A stretch of DNA of 64,000 bases from the NCBI RefSeq assembly GCF_900637975.1, contig NZ_LR134477.1:1302001-1366000 (forward strand), given 5' to 3'. Below are positions 18,300 to 27,282 of the stretch, piece after piece. This DNA is from Actinomyces viscosus. GTDB taxonomy: Bacteria; Actinomycetota; Actinomycetes; Actinomycetales; Actinomycetaceae. A program made the translations under genes and the position numbers. The notes beneath the pieces were generated by a model. That model saw nothing but the letters and a program-made list of their open reading frames with translations. It ran no database searches and was not told where the DNA came from. The stretch's first letter is position 1. Each line of letters starts with the position of its first letter.

Positions 18300-18608
18300 T
18301 CAGGAGGAGGGGATGTCCATCTCGAGCTTGGTGAGCTCCTCGACGTTGACGTCCTTGAAGGTGACGACGTGGACGGACTTGACGAACCGGGAGGCTCGGT
18401 AGATGTCCCACACCCAGGCGTCCTCGAGAGTGAGCTCGAAGAAGACCTCCCCGCCGCTGGTGCGTACCTGGACGTCAACGGCGTTGGCCAGGTAGAACCG
18501 CCGTTCGGTCTCCACCACGTAGGAGAACAGGGAGGCGACGTCGCGGTACTCCCGGTACAGCGAGAGCTCCAGCTCGTTCTCATAGGACTCGAGGTCTTCT
18601 GCGCTCAC
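18300..18608 (-). CDS. DUF2469 family protein
   Basis: 102 residues, starting at a GTG (18608) giving SAEDLESYENELELSLYREY, the conserved start of this actinobacterial family. The family has no established function but lies between rnhB and yraN in many actinobacteria, as here. The protein is acidic and soluble, without membrane segments. An open frame continues upstream to 18833, but that part is low-complexity Pro/Arg/Gly typical of shadow frames and is excluded. Confidence 0.9.
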   Translation of the reverse strand: MSAEDLESYENELELSLYREYRDVASLFSYVVETERRFYLANAVDVQVRTSGGEVFFELTLEDAWVWDIYRASRFVKSVHVVTFKDVNVEELTKLEMDIPSS

Positions 18609-18712
18609 CGGGCCATCATGCCTGCCCGCAGCCGCTGGAGGCGGCAGGCCACGGGGGCGAGTCGGCCCGCCCATGAATCGCCCCGGGCCGGGCAGCCGCA
18701 TCAGGCGGCGCC

Positions 18713-19435
18713 TCAGCCGTGGCGCTGCTCCAGGCCGGGCAGGTGCCAGCTGCGCCGATGCTGGTCGCTGGCCCCCAGGGCGGTGAGTCCCTGGAAGTGG
18801 GCCGGCGAGGCGTAGCCCTTGTTGGAGGCCCACCCGTAGCCGGGGTCGTCAAGATCGGCCATGAGGCAGTCGCGTTCGACCTTGGCCAGGACGCTGGCGG
18901 CAGCGACGACGGCGCACCGGGCGTCGGCCTTGACCTCCATGCGCACCGGAGGGGTGGGAGCAGACCTGGCAGCCTCAGGAGCAGTCTCGGGAAGGTGCCC
19001 GCCTTCCAGGGCGGTGAGCAGGTCGGGCTGGGTGGCGGTGAGCCAGTCGGCCACGCCGTCGAGGATGATGACGTCGGGGGCGTGGCCGCGCTCAGCGACC
19101 TGCTGCAGGGCCCGCAGACCCGCCATTCTCAGTGCTGCGACGATGCCGTGCTCATCGATCTCTGCCGGTGAGGCGTGGGCGACGGCGTGGTCCACGAGCC
19201 AGTCGCGCACAGGATCCACCAGGCTTGTTCGGGCCCGGGCCGTCAGCTGCTTGGAGTCGGCGAGCCCCTCGGGGAAGTCGTCATCGGTGCACCGTGCCAC
19301 GATCGCCAGCCCGACGCTGACCGGTCCGGCCAGGGCCCCGCGACCGACCTCGTCCAGACCGCCGACGTAGCCGTGGGTTTCCAGCAGAGTCTTCTCCAGG
19401 GCCCGGTCGGGGCGGGTGCGTCCCCGAGGACTCAC
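18713..19435 (-). CDS. rnhB: Ribonuclease HII
   Basis: 240 residues. It cleaves RNA in RNA–DNA hybrids and removes single ribonucleotides. GGLDEVGRGALAGP carries the first catalytic Asp-Glu, ILDGVADWL and KADARCAVVAAASVLAKVERD give the remaining acidic residues, and YGWASNKGYASPAH is the C-terminal signature. The GTG start overlaps the lepB stop (19432–19435). An inserted acidic loop near residue 150 makes it slightly long. Confidence 0.96.
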   Translation of the reverse strand: MSPRGRTRPDRALEKTLLETHGYVGGLDEVGRGALAGPVSVGLAIVARCTDDDFPEGLADSKQLTARARTSLVDPVRDWLVDHAVAHASPAEIDEHGIVAALRMAGLRALQQVAERGHAPDVIILDGVADWLTATQPDLLTALEGGHLPETAPEAARSAPTPPVRMEVKADARCAVVAAASVLAKVERDCLMADLDDPGYGWASNKGYASPAHFQGLTALGASDQHRRSWHLPGLEQRHG

Positions 19436-20652
19436 CTCGTTCTCCCCGGAGCCTGCTCCTGGTCGGAGGAGTTTCCGGAGGAATCCGGGACGTCAGCCGG
19501 CCCGCCGGGCTCGGCCTGCGGCCCGTCATCGCCGCTGGGGCCCTCGCCGGCAGCGCCAACGTCCTCGGAGCTGCTGTCCTCGGCGGCCTGCGAAGGCGCC
19601 TCCTCCCCAGAAGCCGTCTCCCCGTCACCCGTGGGAGCAGCCGGAGGCGAGGGCGGTGCGGGCGACGTCGCCTCCCGCGCAGGGACGTCTGAGAAGGCGC
19701 GCTCCCCTCCTCCCAAGAGCCCCCACCGGCTCAGATGCGTCCACTGGAAGACCACCCTGGCCACCCCGACCACGTTCTTGAGCGGCACGAAGCCGCCGTG
19801 GGCGTCGTCGCGGTGGTAGCGGGAGTCGGCCGAGTTGCTGCGGTTGTCCCCCATGACCCACACGTAGCCCTGGGGGACGGTGACATCGAAGGAGGTCAGC
19901 GACGGGGACTGACCGTCCTTGACGTAGGGCTCCTTGATCGCGACGCCGTTGACGGTCAAGGACCCCTTCCCGTCGGCGACCACATGGTCACCGCCGACAC
20001 CGATGACCCGTTTGACGAGGTGATGGCCGGTGTTCTCCGGCAGAAGGTTCACTGCGATCATGAGCCTCTGGGTGGCACCGCGCAGCCCTGTCGGCTCCTT
20101 GACGTGAAGCCAGTCGTCAGGATCGGTGAAGACGATGACGTCGCCCCGTTCGACGTCATCGGAGCCGTACATGGGGACCGCGACCTTGTCCCCGTCACGC
20201 AGGGTGCGTTCCATGGATCCCGAGGGGATCTCGTAGATCTGGACGACGTAGGCCCGTAGGAGAGCCGGTACCAGGATGACGACTGCCACGACGAGCACCA
20301 GCCTGATCACCCGCTGGTACAAGGGGCTGGTCTGCGGCGGGGGGATGGCGGGGGCCACCTGCCGGCGGGGTTGGATGGAGGGTGGCAGCTCGGTGAGCTC
20401 GTCATCGGGCTCGGGCTCGGCGTCGGGATCGATGAACGGGTCGTAGTCCCACTCGTCGCTGTCGTCAACCGGGGCCGGCTTCGGAGCCTCTCCGTCGTTC
20501 TCAAAAGCCGTGCGGGTTTCCTGCGGGGAGTTCGCGGACGGAGAGCTGCAGGCCGGTGTGATCGCGGACCTGGAGGTCTGACCGATCTGGGAGGGATCGG
20601 CCTGCTTCAGGTCCAGCCCGACGTCGTCGGCACCATCCTGCACCGGTCTCAC
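19432..20652 (-). CDS. lepB: Signal peptidase I (copy 2, downstream of rplS)
   Basis: 406 residues from the GTG at 20652, supported by GGAAGGAG just upstream. It removes signal peptides from exported proteins. An acidic cytoplasmic N-terminus of ~120 residues is followed by one membrane helix (LVLVVAVVILVPALLRAYV), the catalytic serine in EIPSGSMERTL and the general-base lysine in [32 protein letters not shown] is the box E signature. The C-terminal ~90 residues are an acidic low-complexity tail. This is the position lepB usually occupies in actinobacteria (rplS–lepB–rnhB). Confidence 0.95.
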   Translation of the reverse strand: MRPVQDGADDVGLDLKQADPSQIGQTSRSAITPACSSPSANSPQETRTAFENDGEAPKPAPVDDSDEWDYDPFIDPDAEPEPDDELTELPPSIQPRRQVAPAIPPPQTSPLYQRVIRLVLVVAVVILVPALLRAYVVQIYEIPSGSMERTLRDGDKVAVPMYGSDDVERGDVIVFTDPDDWLHVKEPTGLRGATQRLMIAVNLLPENTGHHLVKRVIGVGGDHVVADGKGSLTVNGVAIKEPYVKDGQSPSLTSFDVTVPQGYVWVMGDNRSNSADSRYHRDDAHGGFVPLKNVVGVARVVFQWTHLSRWGLLGGGERAFSDVPAREATSPAPPSPPAAPTGDGETASGEEAPSQAAEDSSSEDVGAAGEGPSGDDGPQAEPGGPADVPDSSGNSSDQEQAPGRTR

Positions 20653-20715
20653 CGTGCTCCTTCCCCGGAATTGATGGACATGGGTCCACCGCTGCACGGC
20701 GGTGGGAGATGGCGA

Positions 20716-20743
20716 GCGCCCGGAACCCGTGGGCTCCGGGCGC
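20716..20743 (-). terminator. Terminator after rplS
   Basis: GCGCCCGGA / TCCGGGCGC stem with a ten-base loop, 21 bases beyond the rplS stop on the minus strand. It has no U-tract, so it may only attenuate. Confidence 0.5.
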
Positions 20744-20763
20744 CGCCTGGAGAGTGCGGGCGC

Positions 20764-21111
20764 TCAGTCCTCGCGACGCTCCTTGATCTTGGCGGCCTTA
20801 CCGCGCAGGTTGCGCAGGTAGTAGAGCTTGGCACGGCGCACCTGGCCCCGGGTGACGACCTCGATCTTCTCGATGGAGGGCGTGTGGACGGGGAAGGTGC
20901 GCTCGACACCGACACCGAAGGAGACCTTGCGGATGGTGAAGGTCTCCGAGACGCCGCCGCCCTGGCGCGCGATGACGACGCCCTGGAAGACCTGGACGCG
21001 GGTACGCGATCCCTCAACGACCTTGACGTGGACCTTGAGGGTGTCACCCGGACGGAAGGAGGGGATGTCGTCGCGCAGTGATGCGGCGTTGATCTCGTCG
21101 ATCAGGTTCAT
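20764..21111 (-). CDS. rplS: 50S ribosomal protein L19
   Basis: 115 residues beginning [15 protein letters not shown]; the in-frame GTG four codons upstream is rejected because the ATG has GGAGAG at good spacing. Core motifs [48 protein letters not shown] and RRAKLYYLR are typical L19. It sits between two signal peptidase genes instead of directly after trmD. Confidence 0.97.
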   Translation of the reverse strand: MNLIDEINAASLRDDIPSFRPGDTLKVHVKVVEGSRTRVQVFQGVVIARQGGGVSETFTIRKVSFGVGVERTFPVHTPSIEKIEVVTRGQVRRAKLYYLRNLRGKAAKIKERRED

Positions 21112-21354
21112 GTTTCTCTCCACACCCGTGCCACTGGTCAGGAGTGCTGGTTCGGCGGCGCCGCGCCGTACGGGGCAGCGCCGGAGGTGGACGCCCCTGA
21201 GCTCCTTCGAAGCGGTCGCCTCCCCAGTGGCAGAGGAACCGCAGGACCCAAGTGCCCGCTCAGTTTGCCACAGGCTCAGTCCACGGACGAGTGCGTCAGC
21301 CTCGACGTGCCTGAGTTCACGCCTTTCTCACGCCCCAGCACGCATCCGGGGCGT

Positions 21355-22269
21355 TCAGTCCCCGGAGCCCGCCAGCGTGCTCGCCGGGACAGGCGCGGCC
21401 GCTCCGCTGGGCAGTGCCGTCGGGGTGGACGTCGGCTCGGGGACCTGGGAGAAGACTGCATGTCCGGAGGTGAGGCTGGACCAGTGGGAGTAGGGCCACA
21501 CGACGTTCTTGGCGACACCGACGACGTTGCCCAGGGGCACGAAGCCGCGGTGGACGTCGTTCTGGTGGTAGCGGGAGTCCGAGGAGTTGGAACGGTTGTC
21601 GCCCATGACCCAGATGTAGCCCTCGGGAACGGTGACGTCGAAGGCGACCTCGGAGGCCGACCGGCCGGGCTTGAGATAGTTCTCATGGAGCTCGACGCCG
21701 TTGACGGTCAAGGAGCCCTTCCCGTCGGCGACGACGTGGTCACCGGGCATTCCGATGACCCGCTTGATGAGGTGGTGGCCGGCATTCTGGGGGAAGATGC
21801 GGATCGCGACGAGGAAGTCCTGCGCTGCGCCTTGCAGACCAGTGGGCTCCTGGGCCGTCAGCCAGTGGTCCGGGTCGGTGAAGACGACGACGTCGCCCCG
21901 GCTGACCTTGTCGGAGTCGTACATCGTCACGGTGACGCGGTCACCCTCGTTGAGGGTGTTCTCCATTGACCCCGACGGGATGGTGAAGCTCTGGATGACG
22001 AAGGTGCGGATGAGGGCGATGATCACCACGGCGACGACCAGGTAGGACAGGGTGATGCCCCACTGCTTGAGGCGGAAGATGATCCGCTCCCCCATCGAGG
22101 CCGGCTCAGCGGCCTCGCTGGCCCCGGCCTTGTCCTTGTGGGCACCGCCCTTGTGCCGGTGGCTGTTCCGGCGGTCATTGTCGGCCCGCAGACTCTTCCC
22201 CGGGGTCACTGCCTCATCCGTATCCCCATCGGTCCTGTCCTGAAGGTTCTGGTCGGGTCCGCTGCTCAT
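21355..22269 (-). CDS. lepB: Signal peptidase I (copy 1, between trmD and rplS)
   Basis: 304 residues from the ATG at 22269, overlapping the trmD stop by four bases. A hydrophilic N-terminus (~80 residues) is followed by one membrane helix ([21 protein letters not shown]), the catalytic serine in [11 protein letters not shown] and the lysine in [13 protein letters not shown]. The box E signature [19 protein letters not shown] is present. It is clearly a paralogue of the enzyme at 19432–20652: the catalytic blocks are nearly the same, while N- and C-terminal regions are unrelated. Division of labour between the two is unknown. Confidence 0.95.
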   Translation of the reverse strand: MSSGPDQNLQDRTDGDTDEAVTPGKSLRADNDRRNSHRHKGGAHKDKAGASEAAEPASMGERIIFRLKQWGITLSYLVVAVVIIALIRTFVIQSFTIPSGSMENTLNEGDRVTVTMYDSDKVSRGDVVVFTDPDHWLTAQEPTGLQGAAQDFLVAIRIFPQNAGHHLIKRVIGMPGDHVVADGKGSLTVNGVELHENYLKPGRSASEVAFDVTVPEGYIWVMGDNRSNSSDSRYHQNDVHRGFVPLGNVVGVAKNVVWPYSHWSSLTSGHAVFSQVPEPTSTPTALPSGAAAPVPASTLAGSGD

Positions 22270-23684
22270 AGGCCTTCTCCTGTCCGCCGGGTCATGACGA
22301 CGTCGTGGGCGTCCTGGCCACCGACGTTGTAGGTGCGGGTACCGACCTGGCGGAAGCCGGCCCGTTTGTAGGCCTTCTGGGCACGCTTGTTGGTGACGTG
22401 GGTGCCGAGCCAGAGCAGGTCCGTTCCGTGGGCGGCGGCCTGGCGTATCACGGCGTCCATAAGTGCGGGGGTCAGTCCGGATCCTCTCATGGTGGCGTCG
22501 ACGTACACCTTGGACAGTTCGCCGACGACCTCTCCCCCGGCAGGCCGCACGCAGGCGGGGCGGGGGTCGATCCCGTGGGGCCGCTCGCCGCCGGAGTCGG
22601 CCTCCTCGCGCAGTACTGCGGCGTAGCCGACCAGAGCCGGAGCAGTGCTCGCGCCCGCTTCCTCCCCGAGGGAGGAATCCGGTCCTGCCAAAAGAGGTTC
22701 GAGCAGCTCGGCGACGACGAGGTCGACGCGGTCGTCTCCGGCCCAGGTGGCGAACAGCTCGGGAACAAGCGTGGTGACGATGTGCCGCTCGAGGAACTCG
22801 GGGGCGATGACGTTCCCGCACGCATCGGGGAAGGTGCGGGCGGCGAGAGCGGCCAGGGCGTGGGCGTCGTCGGCGGAAGCGTTGCGAAGACGCACCGGAA
22901 CCGGATGCTCCGCCCCGGCCGGGACCGCCCAGCCCATGGAGGCCAGGACCGCGCGGTCCTCACGATCCAGGCCGGTGGGGTCCAGGGCCTGGATCATGTC
23001 GGGGCGGCGCTCGACAGTGCGGGCGATGGACTGGTTCCGTCTCGCTCGGGCGATACGGCCGTGGTCACCGGAGAGCAGGACGGGGTCGACCTGGAGTCCG
23101 CGCCACCGGGTGGGGCGGGTGTGGACGGGGTACTCCAGCAGGCCGGCGGCTGAGTGGGACTCCTCGACCAGCGACTCGGGGTTGCCCAGGACCCCGGGCA
23201 GGAGCCGGGCGATCGCCTCGATCATGACGATGGCGGCGACCTCTCCCCCGTTGAGCACGTAGTCCCCGATGCTCAGCTCGCGCACCTCCACGCCACGGGA
23301 GGCGTAGTGCTCGGGCACGCGTGCGTCGATGCCCTCGTAGCGGCCGCAGGCGAAGACCAGGGAGTCGGCTCCGGCCAGGTCCTCGGCGGTGCGCTGGGTG
23401 AAGACCTCACCTGAGGGGGTGGGGATGATGAGCACCTGGCGGCCGGCGGGAGAGCCCATGGCGAGCACGTCGTCGAGGGCCTCGCCCCAGACGTCGGGCT
23501 TCATGACCATGCCTGCCCCGCCGCCCAGGGGCGTGTCGTCGACGGTGCGGTGGCGGTCGTGGGCGTGGTCGCGCAGGTCGTGGACGTGCAGGTCGAGGGA
23601 GCCGCGGCCGGCGGCCCTCCCGATGAGCGAGAGGTCCAGGACCTTGAGGTAGTCGGGGAAGATGGTGACGACGTCGATCCTCAC
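22266..23684 (-). CDS. trmD: TrmD tRNA (guanine37-N1)-methyltransferase fused to a GNAT acetyltransferase
   Basis: 472 residues against ~240 for ordinary TrmD. Residues 1–~250 are Trm[54 protein letters not shown] and the [10 protein letters not shown] end. It methylates G37 of tRNA next to the anticodon, using S-adenosylmethionine. From ~264 a GNAT fold follows ([19 protein letters not shown] … [21 protein letters not shown] … [19 protein letters not shown]), with the acetyl-CoA loop RGSGL. No stop or frameshift separates the halves. The substrate of the GNAT half is unknown. The gene overlaps rimM and lepB by four bases each. Confidence 0.93.
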   Translation of the reverse strand: MRIDVVTIFPDYLKVLDLSLIGRAAGRGSLDLHVHDLRDHAHDRHRTVDDTPLGGGAGMVMKPDVWGEALDDVLAMGSPAGRQVLIIPTPSGEVFTQRTAEDLAGADSLVFACGRYEGIDARVPEHYASRGVEVRELSIGDYVLNGGEVAAIVMIEAIARLLPGVLGNPESLVEESHSAAGLLEYPVHTRPTRWRGLQVDPVLLSGDHGRIARARRNQSIARTVERRPDMIQALDPTGLDREDRAVLASMGWAVPAGAEHPVPVRLRNASADDAHALAALAARTFPDACGNVIAPEFLERHIVTTLVPELFATWAGDDRVDLVVAELLEPLLAGPDSSLGEEAGASTAPALVGYAAVLREEADSGGERPHGIDPRPACVRPAGGEVVGELSKVYVDATMRGSGLTPALMDAVIRQAAAHGTDLLWLGTHVTNKRAQKAYKRAGFRQVGTRTYNVGGQDAHDVVMTRRTGEGL

Positions 23685-24238
23685 CTGGCCTCCTCCGCCT
23701 CACCGCGGCCGGGGAACAGCCCGCCGGGCGGGTCCAGGGTCACGGTGCCGCTCTCGGGATCGATGGCCGGTACGAGCGCGGCGACGAAGGGCACGGCCAC
23801 GTCTTCCCCTTCAGGAGTGGTGACGACGAGACGGTCCTGGGCGACGCCGGGCTCCAGATCGGTGACCTCCCCCAGCTCCTCCCCGGAGACGCTGAGCGCT
23901 CGCAGGCCGACGAGCTCGTGGCGGTACCAAGAGTCCTCAGCCTCCTCAGAATCCGCGGAGCCCTCGCCATCGGGGGCATCGTCATCGGTCTCGACCAGGA
24001 GCCTGACTCCCCGTAGGGCCTCGGCGGCGGTGCGGTCGCGCGCCTGCTCGAAGACGGCGAACCAGCGGGATCCGTCGAAGCGCAGACGACTGACCGTTAA
24101 GGGACCCGCCTGAGCCGGTTCCGTGGGGACGGTGGTTCCGGGCGCGAGGCGCCCCTCGGGGTCATCGGTACGGATCTCGAGACGCACCTCGCCCTTGAGG
24201 GCGTGGGCGGGACCGATGACGGCAAGGGTGAGCAGCAC
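23681..24238 (-). CDS. rimM: Ribosome maturation factor RimM
   Basis: 185 residues from the GTG at 24238, preceded by AGGAG five bases upstream and giving the typical start [19 protein letters not shown]. Upstream in-frame codons are rejected. The N-terminal barrel is followed by a PRC-barrel ([29 protein letters not shown]…[12 protein letters not shown]) after an acidic insertion. RimM helps mature the head of the 30S subunit. It overlaps trmD by four bases, as in most bacteria. Confidence 0.94.
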   Translation of the reverse strand: MLLTLAVIGPAHALKGEVRLEIRTDDPEGRLAPGTTVPTEPAQAGPLTVSRLRFDGSRWFAVFEQARDRTAAEALRGVRLLVETDDDAPDGEGSADSEEAEDSWYRHELVGLRALSVSGEELGEVTDLEPGVAQDRLVVTTPEGEDVAVPFVAALVPAIDPESGTVTLDPPGGLFPGRGEAEEAR

Positions 24239-24504
24239 CTGTTCTCCTGGGATCGGGGCGTGGAACGGTTGGTGAAGGATCTGGAGGTCTGACGCCAACC
24301 TACCGTGCCGCGGTGGGTGTTCCCATCGACCGAGGGGATGAGGTGGAGCACCGGAGACGTGAGGTTGACCGCCTCGGCCGGTCCCGGCTCCAGCCGCCGC
24401 TGCTGTCGGGCCGCTGTCGCTCCTCTTCTCGGCCCTCCGTCGAGGCCGCCCGTCGTCGGCGGGGCGGGACGTACCGCCGTGGGAGGACGCCTGGGAAGAC
24501 GACG

Positions 24505-24534
24505 GTGCCCGGTTCCCTCACGGGAACCGGGCAC
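24505..24534 (-). terminator. Terminator/attenuator between the KH gene and rimM
   Basis: Perfect 13-base stem GTGCCCGGTTCCC / GGGAACCGGGCAC with a TCAC loop, 60 bases beyond the KH-gene stop. It lies in a 356-base gap (24239–24594) that otherwise shows no gene; the rest of the gap presumably holds a promoter for rimM–trmD. Confidence 0.7.
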
Positions 24535-24594
24535 TCTCATGTCGATCGGTGAGACCGACACCGTCAGCTGTGCCGACCTGAAGGCTCTACACGT

Positions 24595-24831
24595 TCAGCG
24601 GCGGTCGGTGTCGACGACGTCGACGCGCACCGGCGAGTCCGCCAGCGCTCCCACCACGGTACGCAGTGCTCGAGCGGTACGGCCCGAGCGGCCGATGACT
24701 CGGCCGAGGTCCTCGGGGTTGACCCGTACCTCCAGCAGGTCACCGCGGCGCAGCGACCTGGAGGTGACGGTGACGTCGTCGGGATTGTCGACGATGCCCC
24801 GCACGAGGTGCTCGAGAGCGTCGGCCAGCAT
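24595..24831 (-). CDS. khpA: KH-domain RNA-binding protein (KhpA/YlqC family)
   Basis: 78 residues, MLADALEHLVRGIVDNPDDVTV…, with the type II KH loop GRVIGRSGRTARALR. The family binds RNA and lies directly after rpsP in many Gram-positive genomes, as here (one base between rpsP stop and this ATG). Longer in-frame starts are low-complexity shadow of rpsP and were rejected. Confidence 0.93.
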   Translation of the reverse strand: MLADALEHLVRGIVDNPDDVTVTSRSLRRGDLLEVRVNPEDLGRVIGRSGRTARALRTVVGALADSPVRVDVVDTDRR

Positions 24832-24832
24832 C

Positions 24833-25306
24833 TCAGGCCTCCTCGGCGGCGGCCTCAGCGGCCTCCTCAGCCACGGCCTCGGCGACCTCAACGGCCTCGG
24901 CTGCTGCCGCGGCCTCCTCGTCGGCCTTGGCCTTGGCTGCAGCGGCCTTCCGCTTCTCGGCGTCGTCGGCGGCGGCCTTGACCGCGGCCTCCTTGGCGAC
25001 CGCCGCGGCGTCAGCGTCCTTGACCTTGAGGGTGCTCTCCACACCCTTGATGCCCTTGAACTGGTGATAGTCGCCGGTGATCTTGATCAGCTTGTAGACG
25101 GCGTCGGAGGGCTGGGCGCCCACACCGAGCCAGTACTGGACGCGCTCGGAGTCGATGCGAATGAGCGAGGGCTCCTGCATCGGGTCGTAGACACCGATCT
25201 CCTCGATGACACGACCATCGCGCTTCTTGCGGGAGTCGAGGACGACGACCCGGTAGAAGGGGGCAAACTTCTTGCCCATGCGCTTGAGGCGAATCTTGAC
25301 TGCCAC
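24833..25306 (-). CDS. rpsP: 30S ribosomal protein S16
   Basis: 157 residues from the GTG at 25306 (GGAG upstream), beginning [25 protein letters not shown]. The S16 core fills ~80 residues ([23 protein letters not shown]), followed by a linker and a ~60-residue Ala/Glu/Lys tail, a common extension in actinobacterial S16. It is the first gene of the rpsP–khpA unit. Confidence 0.96.
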   Translation of the reverse strand: MAVKIRLKRMGKKFAPFYRVVVLDSRKKRDGRVIEEIGVYDPMQEPSLIRIDSERVQYWLGVGAQPSDAVYKLIKITGDYHQFKGIKGVESTLKVKDADAAAVAKEAAVKAAADDAEKRKAAAAKAKADEEAAAAAEAVEVAEAVAEEAAEAAAEEA

Positions 25307-25625
25307 TTGGTTGAACTCCTGGTTCTGGATGGTTTGGCGCGCGCTGGTCACCGGTGGGGTCAAGCAACGGTTTCCGGCGTGAGCCGAGACGCAACCGGGG
25401 CCGGGAGAGGGACCGACGTCCGATCGAGTACAGCCGGACATTCTGCCAGAGCGTCCGACGGCGCCGCCAGCCCGGGCCGGGGTGCCGTCCCGCGGGACGG
25501 TGCGAGATCGCCCACAGACGCCCGGTGGCGACGGGTGGGCGGCGCGCTCGCACCGTCACACCACCGTCACACCATGGGGAGTCCGACCGCTTCGCACTCC
25601 GGGAGCCGTGAATCACAATGCCTTT
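25307..25625. other. Divergent intergenic region upstream of rpsP and the 25626 gene
   Basis: About 320 bases with no supported gene. It must hold the rpsP promoter (minus strand) and any promoter for the 25626 gene. A short direct repeat ACCGTCACACC is visible around 25551–25572. I see no clear RNA element. Confidence 0.5.
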
Positions 25626-27023
25626 ATGAAGCTACCTTCGCGGGGTATCCGACCTCCCGGCGCTCCGACGTCGATCCGACCACCACGCTCCGGACAAAGC
25701 GTTCCAACGAGCCATTCCTTCCAGCCGTTGCGACAGCCTGCGCCCCCTTCTCCTTGGATCTTCATCCTGGTCGTCGCGCTTGTAATAGGCATAGGCACCG
25801 TCGCTCACCTCCAATACCTCGCAGAACCGGGCACCACCCTCAACGACCATCCCAGCGAGAACGCTGCGGCGCCGCCCTCTCCCATTGACTCGTCTCAAGC
25901 AAACAGCACGCCCTCGGTAGCCACAACTGCACCACAAGTAACGAACGACTCCTGGCCGGAGCAGTGGCGCCTTGAGACCGGGATGGCGACACCGTGGGAC
26001 TTGAATGAGAGGTGGAGCTTTATATCGAACGGGAGTTACATCGTTATCTATGAGAATGATATCAGCAGGCCCACCTCGACGCGCATTTACAAACTTATTG
26101 ACGGTCAACCGACACTGACCATAGAACTACCACCCTCAACACGTACTCCAGCGGGCATCAACAACACCTCACTCATTTACTCCCACCAATTCATCGACCT
26201 TGAGACAGGAGCAGCGACAGACACGGGCTGGGACAAGACGGCCACCCCGGTCCATATCACCGACGAACTCGTCGTAGCCTGCTCACCGGAACCAATCACG
26301 TGCTCTGCATGGGACATGAACGACGGAACCCCGACCCAACGCTGGCCCCAAACGTACGCAGGGAGGCTGGTCCACTCGTGGGAGATTCAACATGTTGGCA
26401 ACACAAGCAGTGGATACATTAAAATGCCCATCGACAACACCATTCATTTCGTATCACTGACCGACGGAACGCCCCACAACTCACAGTCCTCACAAGATCA
26501 CCCTAAATATATCGCTGCAGCCGATGGGTGGATCCGCATTACATCGTGGAAGGACAACGCAACCCTCACCCCCGACGGCACTCCAACAGGATCGTTTTCC
26601 ACCCCGATCGCTCGCTCCTCAACAAAAGTCGCACTGTTAGAAGGAGACTCCGGCACCCCTAAGATTAGCGAGCTTCGACGCGCTTATGAATCGGAAGACA
26701 TGTCCTGGGCAAACATATCCCTGGTATGCACGCAAGACGGCGGATGCCAATTCAACGGCAACCCAATATCTCTTCCCAGAGATTCACACTGTAATTTCTC
26801 TAGCCTTACCGATGGATACGTGCAGAACAACTGGACTGTTAGCCCTGACGGACGTTTTGTCATCATGAAAACACGATCCCACGCTAAACAGAGCACGGCC
26901 TGCATCGTCGACATCGCCCAGGGAAGGGTGACCGAACGTAGGATCGCGATCGCACCACGCGGAGACCTTATCATTGCCGCCGAGGGAACTACCCTGGTGG
27001 GATATTCTCCCGAACAGCAATAA
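25626..27023 (+). CDS. Membrane-anchored hypothetical protein, lower GC
   Basis: 465 residues from the ATG at 25626 (MKLPSRGIRPPG); no good ribosome site is visible, so the start is uncertain. A Pro-rich cytoplasmic segment is followed by one membrane helix at ~44–62 (WIFILVVALVIGIGTVAHL). The ~400-residue outside part is strand-rich with repeating WD-like and DG turns, and suggests a beta-propeller-like fold, without any motif I can name. The DNA is visibly richer in A and T than its neighbours, and the gene stands alone between rpsP and an ABC operon, suggesting recent acquisition. Function unknown. Confidence 0.75.
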   Translation: MKLPSRGIRPPGAPTSIRPPRSGQSVPTSHSFQPLRQPAPPSPWIFILVVALVIGIGTVAHLQYLAEPGTTLNDHPSENAAAPPSPIDSSQANSTPSVATTAPQVTNDSWPEQWRLETGMATPWDLNERWSFISNGSYIVIYENDISRPTSTRIYKLIDGQPTLTIELPPSTRTPAGINNTSLIYSHQFIDLETGAATDTGWDKTATPVHITDELVVACSPEPITCSAWDMNDGTPTQRWPQTYAGRLVHSWEIQHVGNTSSGYIKMPIDNTIHFVSLTDGTPHNSQSSQDHPKYIAAADGWIRITSWKDNATLTPDGTPTGSFSTPIARSSTKVALLEGDSGTPKISELRRAYESEDMSWANISLVCTQDGGCQFNGNPISLPRDSHCNFSSLTDGYVQNNWTVSPDGRFVIMKTRSHAKQSTACIVDIAQGRVTERRIAIAPRGDLIIAAEGTTLVGYSPEQQ

Positions 27024-27200
27024 CAGTCGCACAACACACCTCACTGTACGGGCCGAGAGGCTGGGGCCTGATCGATCCGGACGGATCTACGGCACCAACC
27101 TTCTCCAAGAAAAGTCGGACGACACGAACTGGGCCGGCATGGCCATCACCTGCTCTGACGCCACACAACGCAGTTTCAACGGCTTCAACATCAAGTCGAG

Positions 27201-27234
27201 CCGCTGCCGTATGACACCTGTCATGCGGCAGCGG
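27201..27234. promoter_or_regulatory. 34-base near-perfect palindrome upstream of the first ABC exporter
   Basis: CCGCTGCCGT-ATGACA-CC-TGTCAT-GCGGCAGCGG: both arms pair with one mismatch and a two-base centre. It ends 48 bases before the exporter start. It is suited to a dimeric regulator such as the response regulator encoded in the same operon, or it could be a terminator for the 25626 gene. The rest of 27024–27282 shows no supported gene. Confidence 0.55.
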
Positions 27235-27282
27235 TGACAGCGCTCAGTACCGGAAGGCGCCGGCCGGCGTGAGCCTGGTGCC

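Noticed and set aside
18609..18833. Upstream extension of the DUF2469 protein
   Set aside because: Arg/Pro-rich residues without family similarity; the GTG at 18608 gives the conserved start.
24305..25888. 527-residue plus-strand frame over khpA, rpsP and the intergenic region
   Set aside because: It runs antisense through two certain genes and has no domain; the real genes explain the sequence.
26974..27237. 87-residue frame after the low-GC gene
   Set aside because: It overlaps the real gene end and the palindrome, and has no ribosome site or domain.
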